From positions 1 through 20,300 of the IMG/VR virus record IMGVR_UViG_3300025120_000741: a stretch of 20,300 nt of DNA; one strand, written 5' to 3'. This document shows positions 8,174-15,609 of this stretch, piece by piece; within the stretch, counting starts at the first letter, position 1; each line of letters starts with the position of its first letter. The notes beneath the pieces are model-generated. The model searched no databases and had not been told where the DNA came from. It saw nothing but the letters and a program-made list of their open reading frames with translations. The translations under genes and the position numbers were made by a program. The DNA comes from a virus.

Positions 8174-8200
8174 CTTGTCTTAAAGATACGGACAGGTTTT
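8174..8200 (+). promoter_or_regulatory. Hairpin plus T-run directly before primase start
   Basis: CTTGTCT (8174-8180) pairs with GGACAGG (8190-8196) over seven base pairs including two G-U, with a nine-base loop, followed by TTTT (8197-8200) and the ATG. The form is like a short intrinsic terminator, but it sits four bases from a start codon, so it may instead control translation of the primase or end upstream transcripts. Confidence 0.4.
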
Positions 8201-9124
8201 ATGGATTATACATTCCTTTTAGGATCCATTGAGAATATATTAGGCAAGAGTCATAAGAGAGCAAGAGACAACCATGCGTTTCATTGCCCCTTCTGTAATC
8301 ATCATAAGCCTAAGCTTGAGATAGACATGCATACCAATGAAGAAGGTAAGAACTTTTGGGAATGTTGGGTATGTCAAACTAAAGGACAAACTATACGTTC
8401 TTTACTTTACCAATTAAAGACTCCTAAAGACCAAGCATCTGAAATTTTAAAGTACTTACCTAAAGGTTCTTTTATAGAATTTAAAGGACTATCTATTATA
8501 GAGATACCAAAGGAGTATCAACCGCTTCATAATGCATCTCCTACTTCAGTTGTAGCTAACCTAGTTAAAAGGTACTTATATGAGAGAGGACTTACCGATA
8601 ATGATTTTATTAAATATAGCATTGGATACTGCACGACTGGAGAATATGGAGGACGAGTTATTATCCCAAGTTATTCTAGATCCAATACACTCAACTATTT
8701 TGTTGCAAGAAGCTATGATGGCAACTATTTTAAGTACAAAAATCCAGAAGCTAGCAAAGACATAATATTCTTTGAAAATTTTATTAACTGGGACCAACCT
8801 ATTATTCTATGCGAAGGAGTTTTTGATGCTATAGCTATAAAAAGAAATGTTATACCTATACTAGGTAAAAGTATATCTACCTCACTTTATAAAAAAATAA
8901 TAACTAGCAAAGTAAAAGATATTTATATCTCCCTTGATACAGATGCAAAAAATAGAGCATTAGAGATAGGAGAGAAGTTTTTAAATCAAGGTAAAAGAGT
9001 ATTTTTAATAGACCTACCTGATAAAGATCCTTCCGAAATGGGATTTATACCTTTTACTAAACATATTCAAACTGCTCAAGAACTTGATTTATCAAGCTTG
9101 ATGCTACATAAATTAGATTTATGA
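8201..9124 (+). CDS. DNA primase, T4 gp61-like
   Basis: A 307-aa primase. Residues 29-58 form a zinc ribbon with Cys29, Cys32, Cys55 and Cys58 (CPFC ... CWVC), spaced almost as in T4 gp61. The TOPRIM core follows: ILCEGVFDA with Glu205, and SLDTDA with Asp246 and Asp248, then a short strand and DKDPSEMG. It would make RNA primers for lagging-strand synthesis together with a replicative helicase, which is not in this window. The length is a little below the roughly 340 residues of gp61. It overlaps the next gene by ATGA and follows a candidate promoter and a hairpin. Confidence 0.88.
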   Translation: MDYTFLLGSIENILGKSHKRARDNHAFHCPFCNHHKPKLEIDMHTNEEGKNFWECWVCQTKGQTIRSLLYQLKTPKDQASEILKYLPKGSFIEFKGLSIIEIPKEYQPLHNASPTSVVANLVKRYLYERGLTDNDFIKYSIGYCTTGEYGGRVIIPSYSRSNTLNYFVARSYDGNYFKYKNPEASKDIIFFENFINWDQPIILCEGVFDAIAIKRNVIPILGKSISTSLYKKIITSKVKDIYISLDTDAKNRALEIGEKFLNQGKRVFLIDLPDKDPSEMGFIPFTKHIQTAQELDLSSLMLHKLDL

Positions 9125-9804
9125 AAAATACAGTTTTGATAATTGCAAAGGGAAGTAAGCATACAGACTTACTAATTAAGAATAGAGAATTTATAAGAGA
9201 TAATTTAAATATTGTAATTTATACAGATCAAATAGAAGTACTAGATTATTATTTTAAAAGTGCAGATATACGTAAATACGATGAACCTATATTCAGATAC
9301 TTTGACAAATATAAACTAACTTATGATTTAGTACAAGAAAAAAAACAACCTGTAATGTATATAGATATAAGTAAATTAAAATCTATTTTTAGGACGGATT
9401 TAACTTATTTTGATAAAAACAAAATTTCTCACATATATACTAATGGGAATTGGAATAGTCTTCCTAATGCTAGTAGGTTACGTTTCTTTTATACAAAGCC
9501 TCCTAAAAAAGGATACTTAGACAATATATTAGATTATTTTGAAAAAGAAAATATATCTCTTGATAAAATTAACCCGATAATAGAAAAAACTTTTGTATTT
9601 CCATTTAAAGATTTTATGTCGGATGTAATGACAGTATTAGAATCTATTAGACCGCTCTTTGAGTGGAATAGCAAAAATAAAGAACACTTTTACACAGGCA
9701 TAGGTAATGGCGAAGGTTTAGCACTAGGGTATGCTTTAGCTAAATGCAAAGTTACTAACTTAAGATTAAGTCAAATGCCAATCAATAAACTAAAAGCCCT
9801 TTAA
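9121..9804 (+). CDS. Possible glycosyltransferase-like protein
   Basis: A 227-aa protein. The layout resembles a GT-A type glycosyltransferase: an N-terminal Rossmann-like strand (NTVLIIAKGS), a second strand with IVIYTDQ, a YFDKYKLTYDLV helix, then PVMYIDIS, where a DxD motif would be expected. Here it reads Asp82-Ile-Ser, so the second metal ligand is missing. The C-terminus contains HFYTGIGNGEGLALGYAL. The assignment is weak; it could be an inactive or different fold. It is coupled by ATGA to the primase and lies before a nuclease, which could point to a DNA-related role instead. Confidence 0.4.
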   Translation: MKNTVLIIAKGSKHTDLLIKNREFIRDNLNIVIYTDQIEVLDYYFKSADIRKYDEPIFRYFDKYKLTYDLVQEKKQPVMYIDISKLKSIFRTDLTYFDKNKISHIYTNGNWNSLPNASRLRFFYTKPPKKGYLDNILDYFEKENISLDKINPIIEKTFVFPFKDFMSDVMTVLESIRPLFEWNSKNKEHFYTGIGNGEGLALGYALAKCKVTNLRLSQMPINKLKAL

Positions 9805-9833
9805 CTAAATATTATATTTTGATTAAACAAGGA

Positions 9834-10601
9834 ATGAATATTCTCGAACAAAACGAGAAAAAAAGATTAGATTTTAACCCCGAATTAAAGCAAATAAATT
9901 TTTTAGACCGTAGGGTCTATAAGCGAGGCGAAGGAGTATATTACCCGTCCGTAACTACAATACTCCAGTATATGCCCAAAAATAAGTTCTTCGAAACATG
10001 GATGAAGGACGTTGGGCATAACGCCGACCTTATAATGAGGAAAGCAGGTAAAGAAGGTACTCAAGTACATGAAGCAGCTGAACAGCTAGTAGAAGGTAAA
10101 GAAGTATCCTGGATGGATGATTTCGGTAAAGCTAAATATTCTCAGCTTGTATGGGAGATGATCCTTAAGTTTGCTAATTTTTGGAAAACATATAAACCTG
10201 AATTAATATCATCTGAACAATTCGTATGGTCTGATAAGTATAAATTTGCTGGTACTGCAGATATAGTCTGTAAAATGAACGATGAAGTGTGGCTAATAGA
10301 TTTAAAAACGTCTAATAGCATACATAAGTCATATGACCTACAATTAGCTTCTTATGCAAAAGGATTAGAAGAGAGCAGGGGAATAAAGATAGAGCGTACG
10401 GGGATACTTTGGTTAAAAGCTCAGTCTCGAGGTCCCTCCAAACAGAAAAAAATTATACAGGGCAAAGGATGGAAATTACTACAGGTAGATGATATAGAAA
10501 AAAACTTTGAACTGTTTAGACTTATATATAAATTATATGAATTAGAGAACCCTAATACAGAACCTATTTATAATAGCTACCCAACAACAGTAAAAGTATG
10601 A
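9834..10601 (+). CDS. PD-(D/E)XK exonuclease, RecB/Cas4-like
   Basis: A protein of about 255 aa. The catalytic core is visible: GTQVHEAAEQ (His of the RecB-type helix), AGTADIV with the first Asp, WLIDLKTS with the D-x-K pair, and QLASYAK, the Q-x-x-x-Y motif of RecB-family nucleases. It probably processes DNA ends in phage replication, recombination or host DNA breakdown. I chose ATG at 9834; an in-frame TTG at 9819 would add five residues, but nothing favours it. It is coupled by ATGA to the lipoprotein gene and follows the primase block. Confidence 0.8.
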   Translation: MNILEQNEKKRLDFNPELKQINFLDRRVYKRGEGVYYPSVTTILQYMPKNKFFETWMKDVGHNADLIMRKAGKEGTQVHEAAEQLVEGKEVSWMDDFGKAKYSQLVWEMILKFANFWKTYKPELISSEQFVWSDKYKFAGTADIVCKMNDEVWLIDLKTSNSIHKSYDLQLASYAKGLEESRGIKIERTGILWLKAQSRGPSKQKKIIQGKGWKLLQVDDIEKNFELFRLIYKLYELENPNTEPIYNSYPTTVKV

Positions 10602-11497
10602 AAAAACTATTAATTACATCCCTTATAATTCTTTTAACAAGCTGCTCAACATTTAGAGTCTCTACTCTTTATTATGATCCTATATACGGATCTGATGGAA
10701 CAGAAATAGTAACCGATGTAATTGATAATGAATTTCAATTAGCAAGAAAACTTCAAACTGACTTTACATTCAGATATAATTTTGCTCAATATGCTATGAA
10801 CCAACCTTACAGTTGGTACTTTAACAACCGTGCACTTAACAGATATAACATGTGGAATCCATATAGTAGATTTGGCATGTATACTAATAGTCATAACTTT
10901 TGGATGAATTGGGCATTTGATTTTCCTTACAGTAATTTTGGTTATAACTGGAGAGATCCTTTTGGTTTTAACAACTATTATTCTGGTTGGCAAAATAGAC
11001 ATGCTTTTAGTTGGAATAGTTGGAACTATAGACCTTATTACAATCAATTTAGAGTATATAATAATAATAGAAGAGATATGAATATATCTTATAATAGAGG
11101 TAGAAGAGGCTCTAGTAATAATGTAGGTAGAAAAATTGCAAACGTGACAAATAATAATACTGTTAATTATAATCAACCTAGAAGAACTATTAAAAGTAAT
11201 ATCGATAATGTAGTAGAAACTATTAAAAGAGAAAATAGAGGAAGGTCTATAAGGGTATATACAAACCCTAATAATGTACCAGATGTAATTGTTAGAGGTA
11301 ATAATTCTATAAATAATAATAATATTAGAATAAACCGAAGACCAAATACTAATCCAACTAACTATAACAACACAAGAAGTAATTATAGATCAACACCTAA
11401 TGTTAGAAGTAATTCTTCATCTACAAGGTCATCTAATTCAAGCACAAGAAGCTTAAGTAGATCTAGTAGAGGAGGAAGAGGAAATAATAACAATTAA
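10598..11497 (+). CDS. Asn/Tyr/Trp-rich lipoprotein
   Basis: A 299-aa predicted lipoprotein. MKKLLITSLIILLTSC is a signal peptide with lipobox LTSC and lipidated Cys16. The residues after Cys (STFRV) lack the acidic/basic export tag of surface lipoproteins in Bacteroidota, so a periplasmic position is more likely. Residues about 70-160 are full of Trp, Tyr, Phe and Asn (for example WNSWNYRPYYNQF). From about residue 160 to the end the chain is low-complexity Asn, Arg, Ser and Thr, ending GGRGNNNN. I recall similar Asn/Tyr-rich lipoproteins from Bacteroidota genomes. It could alter the cell envelope during infection, block superinfection or aid lysis; none of this is shown by sequence. Confidence 0.65.
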   Translation: MKKLLITSLIILLTSCSTFRVSTLYYDPIYGSDGTEIVTDVIDNEFQLARKLQTDFTFRYNFAQYAMNQPYSWYFNNRALNRYNMWNPYSRFGMYTNSHNFWMNWAFDFPYSNFGYNWRDPFGFNNYYSGWQNRHAFSWNSWNYRPYYNQFRVYNNNRRDMNISYNRGRRGSSNNVGRKIANVTNNNTVNYNQPRRTIKSNIDNVVETIKRENRGRSIRVYTNPNNVPDVIVRGNNSINNNNIRINRRPNTNPTNYNNTRSNYRSTPNVRSNSSSTRSSNSSTRSLSRSSRGGRGNNNN

Positions 11498-11498
11498 T

Positions 11499-12431
11499 AT
11501 GAAACTATCAACCATTATATTAGAAGATCGTAATAAACCTAAAGCTGTAATTATGGCAGGAGGAGCAGGATCAGGTAAAACTTATTTACTTAATCAACTT
11601 AACTTAGATAGTCTAACTCAGTTTAATCCTGATAAGTACGTAGAAGATAAAGACCATCCTTATTTTAATAATTTAGGAGCAGCCAGTAGACAAGTTGAAA
11701 AAGACGTACTTGCAGCAGCTGAAGATAAAATTAGTTTAGTATGGGATACTACTGCCTCTGGTGCTAAGTTTGATGAAAATTTAAATAAACTACTTAAAGG
11801 TGGTTACGATGTTTATATGGTCTTAGTATATACTCATCCAATGATATCTTATATATCTAATTTTCAAAGAGGAAGAAACATTCCTGCTTCTTCAGTCTTT
11901 TTAACTTGGAGAAACGCTTATCAAAAGATAGGAGATTTTAGAAAAAAATTAAAAGGAAACTTATCTATTTTTGTAAATGATAGAGGCGGAGAATTTAAAA
12001 AAGAAATAGAAGCATTTAATACTGCAGCTAAAAACGGTACTACAGGAATAAAAGATTACTTAAAAGCTTATAATGAAAAAACAGGAGCAGGTAAAAGCTC
12101 TTTCTTCAAACCAGTAGTAATGTCTCAAGAAGAAGAGCAAGAATTTAACAAAGCTGTAGTAAACGTAGATTGGAATAAAAATAACAGATCAGAAGATAAA
12201 GCTCTTAAAACAGCTTTCTTAAAAACTTATCAAAAGATAGGTACCGGACCTGGAGAAGATAAACTTAAAGATGCAGTAAAAAAATATAGAGATGGTAAAG
12301 TCAGTAGTGACGAAAGAAATGATGCAGTTTTAAACAGTATTGCCGATATGGTATTTAATCCTACGTTTCAAGAATTACTACAACATTCATCACCTCAAGA
12401 AATAGATCAAAAAGTTCAAGCGTTTTTATGA
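11499..12431 (+). CDS. Zeta-toxin-like P-loop kinase with capsid-targeting-like leader
   Basis: A 310-aa protein beginning MKLSTIILE, the same leader as short genes upstream. The kinase domain starts immediately after: AVIMAGGAGSGKT has the Walker A loop at 21-28, then FNPDKY, a conserved LVWDTTASG strand (about residue 85), LVYTHP and a RGRNIP segment resembling the substrate side of zeta toxin/AAA_33 kinases. Zeta toxins phosphorylate UDP-N-acetylglucosamine; the substrate here is unknown. The C-terminal half (about 190-310) is helical and rich in Lys/Glu. There is no antitoxin-like partner next to it. The leader suggests a kinase carried in the virion and delivered with DNA, like T4 Alt. 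Coupled by ATGA to the next gene. Confidence 0.7.
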   Translation: MKLSTIILEDRNKPKAVIMAGGAGSGKTYLLNQLNLDSLTQFNPDKYVEDKDHPYFNNLGAASRQVEKDVLAAAEDKISLVWDTTASGAKFDENLNKLLKGGYDVYMVLVYTHPMISYISNFQRGRNIPASSVFLTWRNAYQKIGDFRKKLKGNLSIFVNDRGGEFKKEIEAFNTAAKNGTTGIKDYLKAYNEKTGAGKSSFFKPVVMSQEEEQEFNKAVVNVDWNKNNRSEDKALKTAFLKTYQKIGTGPGEDKLKDAVKKYRDGKVSSDERNDAVLNSIADMVFNPTFQELLQHSSPQEIDQKVQAFL

Positions 12432-13708
12432 TAGCATTATATCCAGGAGCATTTAAACCACCTCATAGAGGTCATTTCGAAGTCGTTAAAAGTTTACTTA
12501 ACGGTACTCATAATGGTCAGGTATATACTAAAGATAATTATAAAGATGCTGGTTCATCTTCTCTTTCTGGAAAAAAGAGTATAGTAGATAAAATTAATAA
12601 GGTAATAGTATTTCCTGGAGGAGGAGAAAGAAATGGAATAACTAAAGGAGAATCTATAGCTATATGGAAAATATATTCTAAATATTTACCTGGAATAGAA
12701 GTTATGGATGGTGAAAAGAATCCTATGTTTGCTGCTAAAGATTATGCTAAAGCAAATACTAATGATAACTTTTATGCTATTACAGGAATAAGGAGTGAAG
12801 AAGATTTAATCGATTTGAGAAGAATTACTACTTTTACAAATACTCCTCATGTACAAGGTTTAGTTATACCTGCTGCTAAAGGAAATAACGTAAGGGCTTC
12901 ACAATTGAGACAAGCTGCCTTAAGTGGTAATTTAGATCAATTAAGAGATTTTTTTCCTGAACAACTAAACAGAGAAGAGTTGCTATCTATATTAAAGATG
13001 CTTAAAGATAATATTATATCAGAAATAATGAACGAAAAGATGGAGAATCTTTTTGAAGAAATGTTTGTATCTGAAGCTTCGTTTTTTGAAAGTGATACTG
13101 AAAAAATAGATAGAGCTATAGAAAGACTATCAATAGATTCTAAATTTAAAGTAGACGATATAAAGAGACAACTTGGAATTTACTTTTCAGATGAAAAAGA
13201 TAAAGCTTCTGATTTTATTAAAAACTTTATTAACGATACTTTATATAAATTTACCGAACCAACAGTTATTAAAGCCTACTTAAAAGGTGAAAGATTAGAT
13301 GTACTAAAAGAAGAACAAGATATACCAGAATATACAAAACATATAGCTTCCGTTTTAGAATACATGATAGATGAGGGTATGAATGTTATTCCTTTACCTG
13401 AAGTAAAAACTATAAAGGATGAAACTAATGCAGCAAACTTTTTTGGTAGAACTGCATATTATGATCCTAATGTAAAAGAAATAGTTTTATATGTAGAAGG
13501 TAGACATCCTAAAGATATAGTTAGATCGTTTGTACATGAAATGATTCATCATATACAGAACCTAGAAGGAAGATTAGAAGATATAGGTACTACTAATACT
13601 AATGAAGATGAAAATTTATTAGAAATTGAAAAAGAAGCATACTTAAAAGGTAACATTACTTTTAGAAACTGGGAAGATTCAGTTAAAAAAGTTGGAGATG
13701 AAGGATAA
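12428..13708 (+). CDS. NMNAT-like nucleotidyltransferase fused to zincin domain
   Basis: A 426-aa two-domain protein. Residues 1 to about 190 are an HxGH nucleotidyltransferase: MIALYPGAFKPPHRGH with His13/Gly15/His16, and VRASQLR (155-161), which stands for the ISxTxxR signature. Such enzymes join nucleotides to NMN, pantetheine-phosphate or related acceptors. Residues about 215-426 form a second domain with VHEMIHH: His370-Glu371-x-x-His374, and a likely third zinc ligand Glu403 in EKEAY, as in gluzincin-like metalloproteases. Between them is a helical linker (MENLFEEMFVSEASFF) with a VSE-A site that a head protease might cut. The substrate of neither half can be read from sequence. It overlaps the kinase gene by ATGA. 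Confidence 0.72.
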   Translation: MIALYPGAFKPPHRGHFEVVKSLLNGTHNGQVYTKDNYKDAGSSSLSGKKSIVDKINKVIVFPGGGERNGITKGESIAIWKIYSKYLPGIEVMDGEKNPMFAAKDYAKANTNDNFYAITGIRSEEDLIDLRRITTFTNTPHVQGLVIPAAKGNNVRASQLRQAALSGNLDQLRDFFPEQLNREELLSILKMLKDNIISEIMNEKMENLFEEMFVSEASFFESDTEKIDRAIERLSIDSKFKVDDIKRQLGIYFSDEKDKASDFIKNFINDTLYKFTEPTVIKAYLKGERLDVLKEEQDIPEYTKHIASVLEYMIDEGMNVIPLPEVKTIKDETNAANFFGRTAYYDPNVKEIVLYVEGRHPKDIVRSFVHEMIHHIQNLEGRLEDIGTTNTNEDENLLEIEKEAYLKGNITFRNWEDSVKKVGDEG

Positions 13709-13740
13709 AGTTCGTATATTTAAGTATACAAATTAAGGTT

Positions 13741-14106
13741 ATGCATTTACGAACTACAAAAAGATTAGCTGAAAACTACTTAAAAAACTGTGTTAGCCTT
13801 TATGGTCATAGTAAACATCACGAAACTACACCCTATATAGAGTTTCAACCATATGTGCATTCAGTTTATACAGAAGATGATAATCCTGAAGCTGAATATA
13901 TTTTTGACTACAACACTATAGTTATATATTATAAGAACATAGAAGATGCAGAACATTTAGCTCAAACTATTGTTCACGAATATCAACATTACTTACAGTC
14001 TCCTTCATGGATGACTAGGTATTATAATATGGGTCACTGTTACTCAGATCATCCATATGAGATTGCAGCATTTGCTGAAGAAAAAAACTGGAAATTAGTA
14101 GCCTGA
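13741..14106 (+). CDS. Small HExxH zincin-like protein
   Basis: A 121-aa protein with a minimal metalloprotease core: strand FDYNTIVIYY, then TIVHEYQHY with His79, Glu80 and His83, and DHPYEIAAF giving a likely third ligand Glu107. The spacing from the HExxH motif to this Glu (24 residues) is typical of small zincins. It is too short for a large substrate domain, so it may act on a specific phage or host protein, or be a structural relative. It follows another zincin domain in the preceding gene after a 32-base gap, and abuts the next gene (TGATG). Confidence 0.65.
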   Translation: MHLRTTKRLAENYLKNCVSLYGHSKHHETTPYIEFQPYVHSVYTEDDNPEAEYIFDYNTIVIYYKNIEDAEHLAQTIVHEYQHYLQSPSWMTRYYNMGHCYSDHPYEIAAFAEEKNWKLVA

Positions 14107-14651
14107 TGAAAAAAAGTTTAATAGATTTATTAGAAGCTTATCCTATACCAGAGGTAAAAGAAAAACCACCGTATAAAATATACTGTGATATGGATGGAGT
14201 ACTTACTAATTTTGAAAGTAGATTCGAACATTTTACAGGAATGCATCCGCAAGAGTATGAAAAAGCAAAAGGATTACCAGCTTTCTGGAATCTTATAGAC
14301 GTTGAAGTAGGAGTCAGATTTTGGATTGGTATGCCTTGGATGCCTCAAGGAGAACAGTTATGGAACTTTATAAAGCCTTACCAACCAGATTTACTTACCT
14401 CTCCTTCTAGGGATAATAATTCTAGATTAGGAAAAAATCTATGGGTAAAGAATAACCTTAACCCTAAACCTAAAGTTATATTTGCTTATTCGAAAGATAA
14501 ACAAAGATACGCAAATGAGAATACTATATTAATTGATGATAAACCATCTAATATAAATGATTGGGCATCTAAAGGCGGTATTGCTATTAGATGTAAAAAC
14601 GGAAACGTTGACCACGTTATACAAAAATTAAAAGAGCTAGGGTATGAGTGA
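14106..14651 (+). CDS. HAD 5'(3')-deoxyribonucleotidase-like, with capsid-targeting-like leader
   Basis: A 181-aa HAD-superfamily phosphatase of the NT5C/YorS type. The motifs are in order: CDMDGVLTNF with nucleophile Asp28 and Asp30, a TSPSRD segment for motif II, a Lys in FAYSKDKQ for motif III, and IDDKPSN with Asp144 and Asp145 for the metal site. It would remove phosphate from nucleoside monophosphates. The N-terminus MKKSLIDLLEAYP precedes the fold and ends in Leu-Leu-Glu-Ala, a perfect (I/L)-x-E cut before Ala, as for T4 gp21. Active mature enzyme would start around residue 11. The start overlaps the preceding stop; the end overlaps the next gene by 8 nt. Confidence 0.78.
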   Translation: MKKSLIDLLEAYPIPEVKEKPPYKIYCDMDGVLTNFESRFEHFTGMHPQEYEKAKGLPAFWNLIDVEVGVRFWIGMPWMPQGEQLWNFIKPYQPDLLTSPSRDNNSRLGKNLWVKNNLNPKPKVIFAYSKDKQRYANENTILIDDKPSNINDWASKGGIAIRCKNGNVDHVIQKLKELGYE

Positions 14652-15219
14652 ATCTTTACTTAAAAAAGAATTTAAACAATCAGACGTTCAAAGGGTAAGA
14701 AACTTAGTAAATAAAGACTATACCTCTAAAACTAAAGATCAGGTTGGGTATAAAAAAACTTTAGAATTTCATGCTGAAGGAGATATTTGGGAAGAAAATG
14801 GTAAAGAGTGGACTATTAAAAATGGTTTAAAACAAAACATTACCAAGTTAGATAAAGCTAAATCAGCAACTAGAATTCCACTTACATGTCCCAAATGTGA
14901 AGGCTCTATGAGACACCACTTACATAAAAAGATGTACCGTATACATGGATTTTGCTTTGACTGCACAGTAGATTACGAAGCATCACTTCGAAAAGCCGGA
15001 CTTTATGAGCAATATGAAAAACAAATGCTTCAGAATAATATGAACGGATTTCTTCAAGATTTAGAGCTGTGGTTCCAAGATAAACTATCTGAAGTAGATA
15101 CATTTGTTACTGAACAAGGGGATGTAGAAGACTGGAAGCATAATAAAAAACAACACCAGGATAACATTACTAAAAAAGTTCTTGAATATTCCTCTATAGT
15201 ACGTAAGCGTTTAGGATAA
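14644..15219 (+). CDS. Conserved zinc-ribbon phage protein
   Basis: A 191-aa protein with one zinc ribbon: Cys82, Cys85 (CPKC), then Cys104, Cys107 (CFDC), separated by a His-rich stretch (RHHLHKKMYRIHG). A helical C-terminal half follows (LRKAGLYEQYEKQM, then LELWFQDKL). From memory it resembles a conserved unknown of T4-like marine phages. The ribbon may bind nucleic acid or a protein partner. The start overlaps the nucleotidase by 8 nt, and MSESLLKKEF does not fit the leader pattern well. Confidence 0.65.
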   Translation: MSESLLKKEFKQSDVQRVRNLVNKDYTSKTKDQVGYKKTLEFHAEGDIWEENGKEWTIKNGLKQNITKLDKAKSATRIPLTCPKCEGSMRHHLHKKMYRIHGFCFDCTVDYEASLRKAGLYEQYEKQMLQNNMNGFLQDLELWFQDKLSEVDTFVTEQGDVEDWKHNKKQHQDNITKKVLEYSSIVRKRLG

Positions 15220-15246
15220 ATTATATATTTATAGTAAATTGCAGTA

Positions 15247-15609
15247 ATGACTCAAAAAGACTTAATTGAATCAGTATTAACTGAAATCAAACACATTAAG
15301 ACTCACATGCCGAATGGTGAGTTAAAGCAGATGGCTAATGATTTTGAAAAGATGAAAAATGATGTTTCAGATTTAAAACGTACTCTACTTAACCCAGACG
15401 ATGGAGTCATAGTAAATACTAATAAAAATACTGAAAGCCGTATGTACCATGAATCTAGAGCAGAGCTCTATGCTGATAATCTAAGTAAGCTCAATGAACT
15501 ACAATCTTGGAAGCAAGGAGTCAATAGAGCACTATGGATTATATTCGGTATACTAGCAACCGTGGTAATTAGAATGTTAATAATGCATTCTGAACAAGTA
15601 GGACAGTAA
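15247..15609 (+). CDS. Coiled-coil protein with C-terminal membrane segment
   Basis: A 120-aa protein. Residues 1 to about 90 are helical and coiled-coil-like (DFEKMKNDVSDLKRTLL, then LSKLNELQSWKQG). Residues 95-113 (ALWIIFGILATVVIRMLIM) are a single membrane span, leaving a seven-residue tail. The plan resembles XhlA-type phage membrane proteins, which take part in lysis, so a holin or lysis-accessory role is possible, but no endolysin is seen nearby. The start lies 27 bases after the previous stop, and the end overlaps the next start (TAATG). Confidence 0.6.
   Translation: MTQKDLIESVLTEIKHIKTHMPNGELKQMANDFEKMKNDVSDLKRTLLNPDDGVIVNTNKNTESRMYHESRAELYADNLSKLNELQSWKQGVNRALWIIFGILATVVIRMLIMHSEQVGQ

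Noticed and set aside
8576-8797. Overlapping open frames on both strands inside the primase
   Set aside because: Primase motifs (Cys ribbon, TOPRIM) are continuous across this region in one frame, so the others are by-products.
9801-9833. TATATTTTG resembling the Bacteroidota -7 box TAnnTTTG
   Set aside because: It has one extra T and no clear -33 element; the position only 15 bases before the ATG at 9834 leaves little leader.
10739-11176. 145-aa open frame on the - strand inside the lipoprotein gene
   Set aside because: Its Ile/Ser/Thr-rich chain is what the complement of an Asn/Arg/Tyr-rich coding sequence gives; the + strand gene has a clear signal peptide.
14769-15103. Two 65-aa - strand frames in the zinc-ribbon gene
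   Set aside because: They are complementary to the CPKC/CFDC coding sequence and show no feature of their own.
1264-15233. TATTTATA in the gaps at 1265 and 15226, the complement of the T4 late promoter TATAAATA
   Set aside because: The same octamer also occurs inside coding sequence (for example near 3758, 6086, 7436 and 10565), and it would point against all genes; in DNA this AT-rich it is not evidence for promoters.
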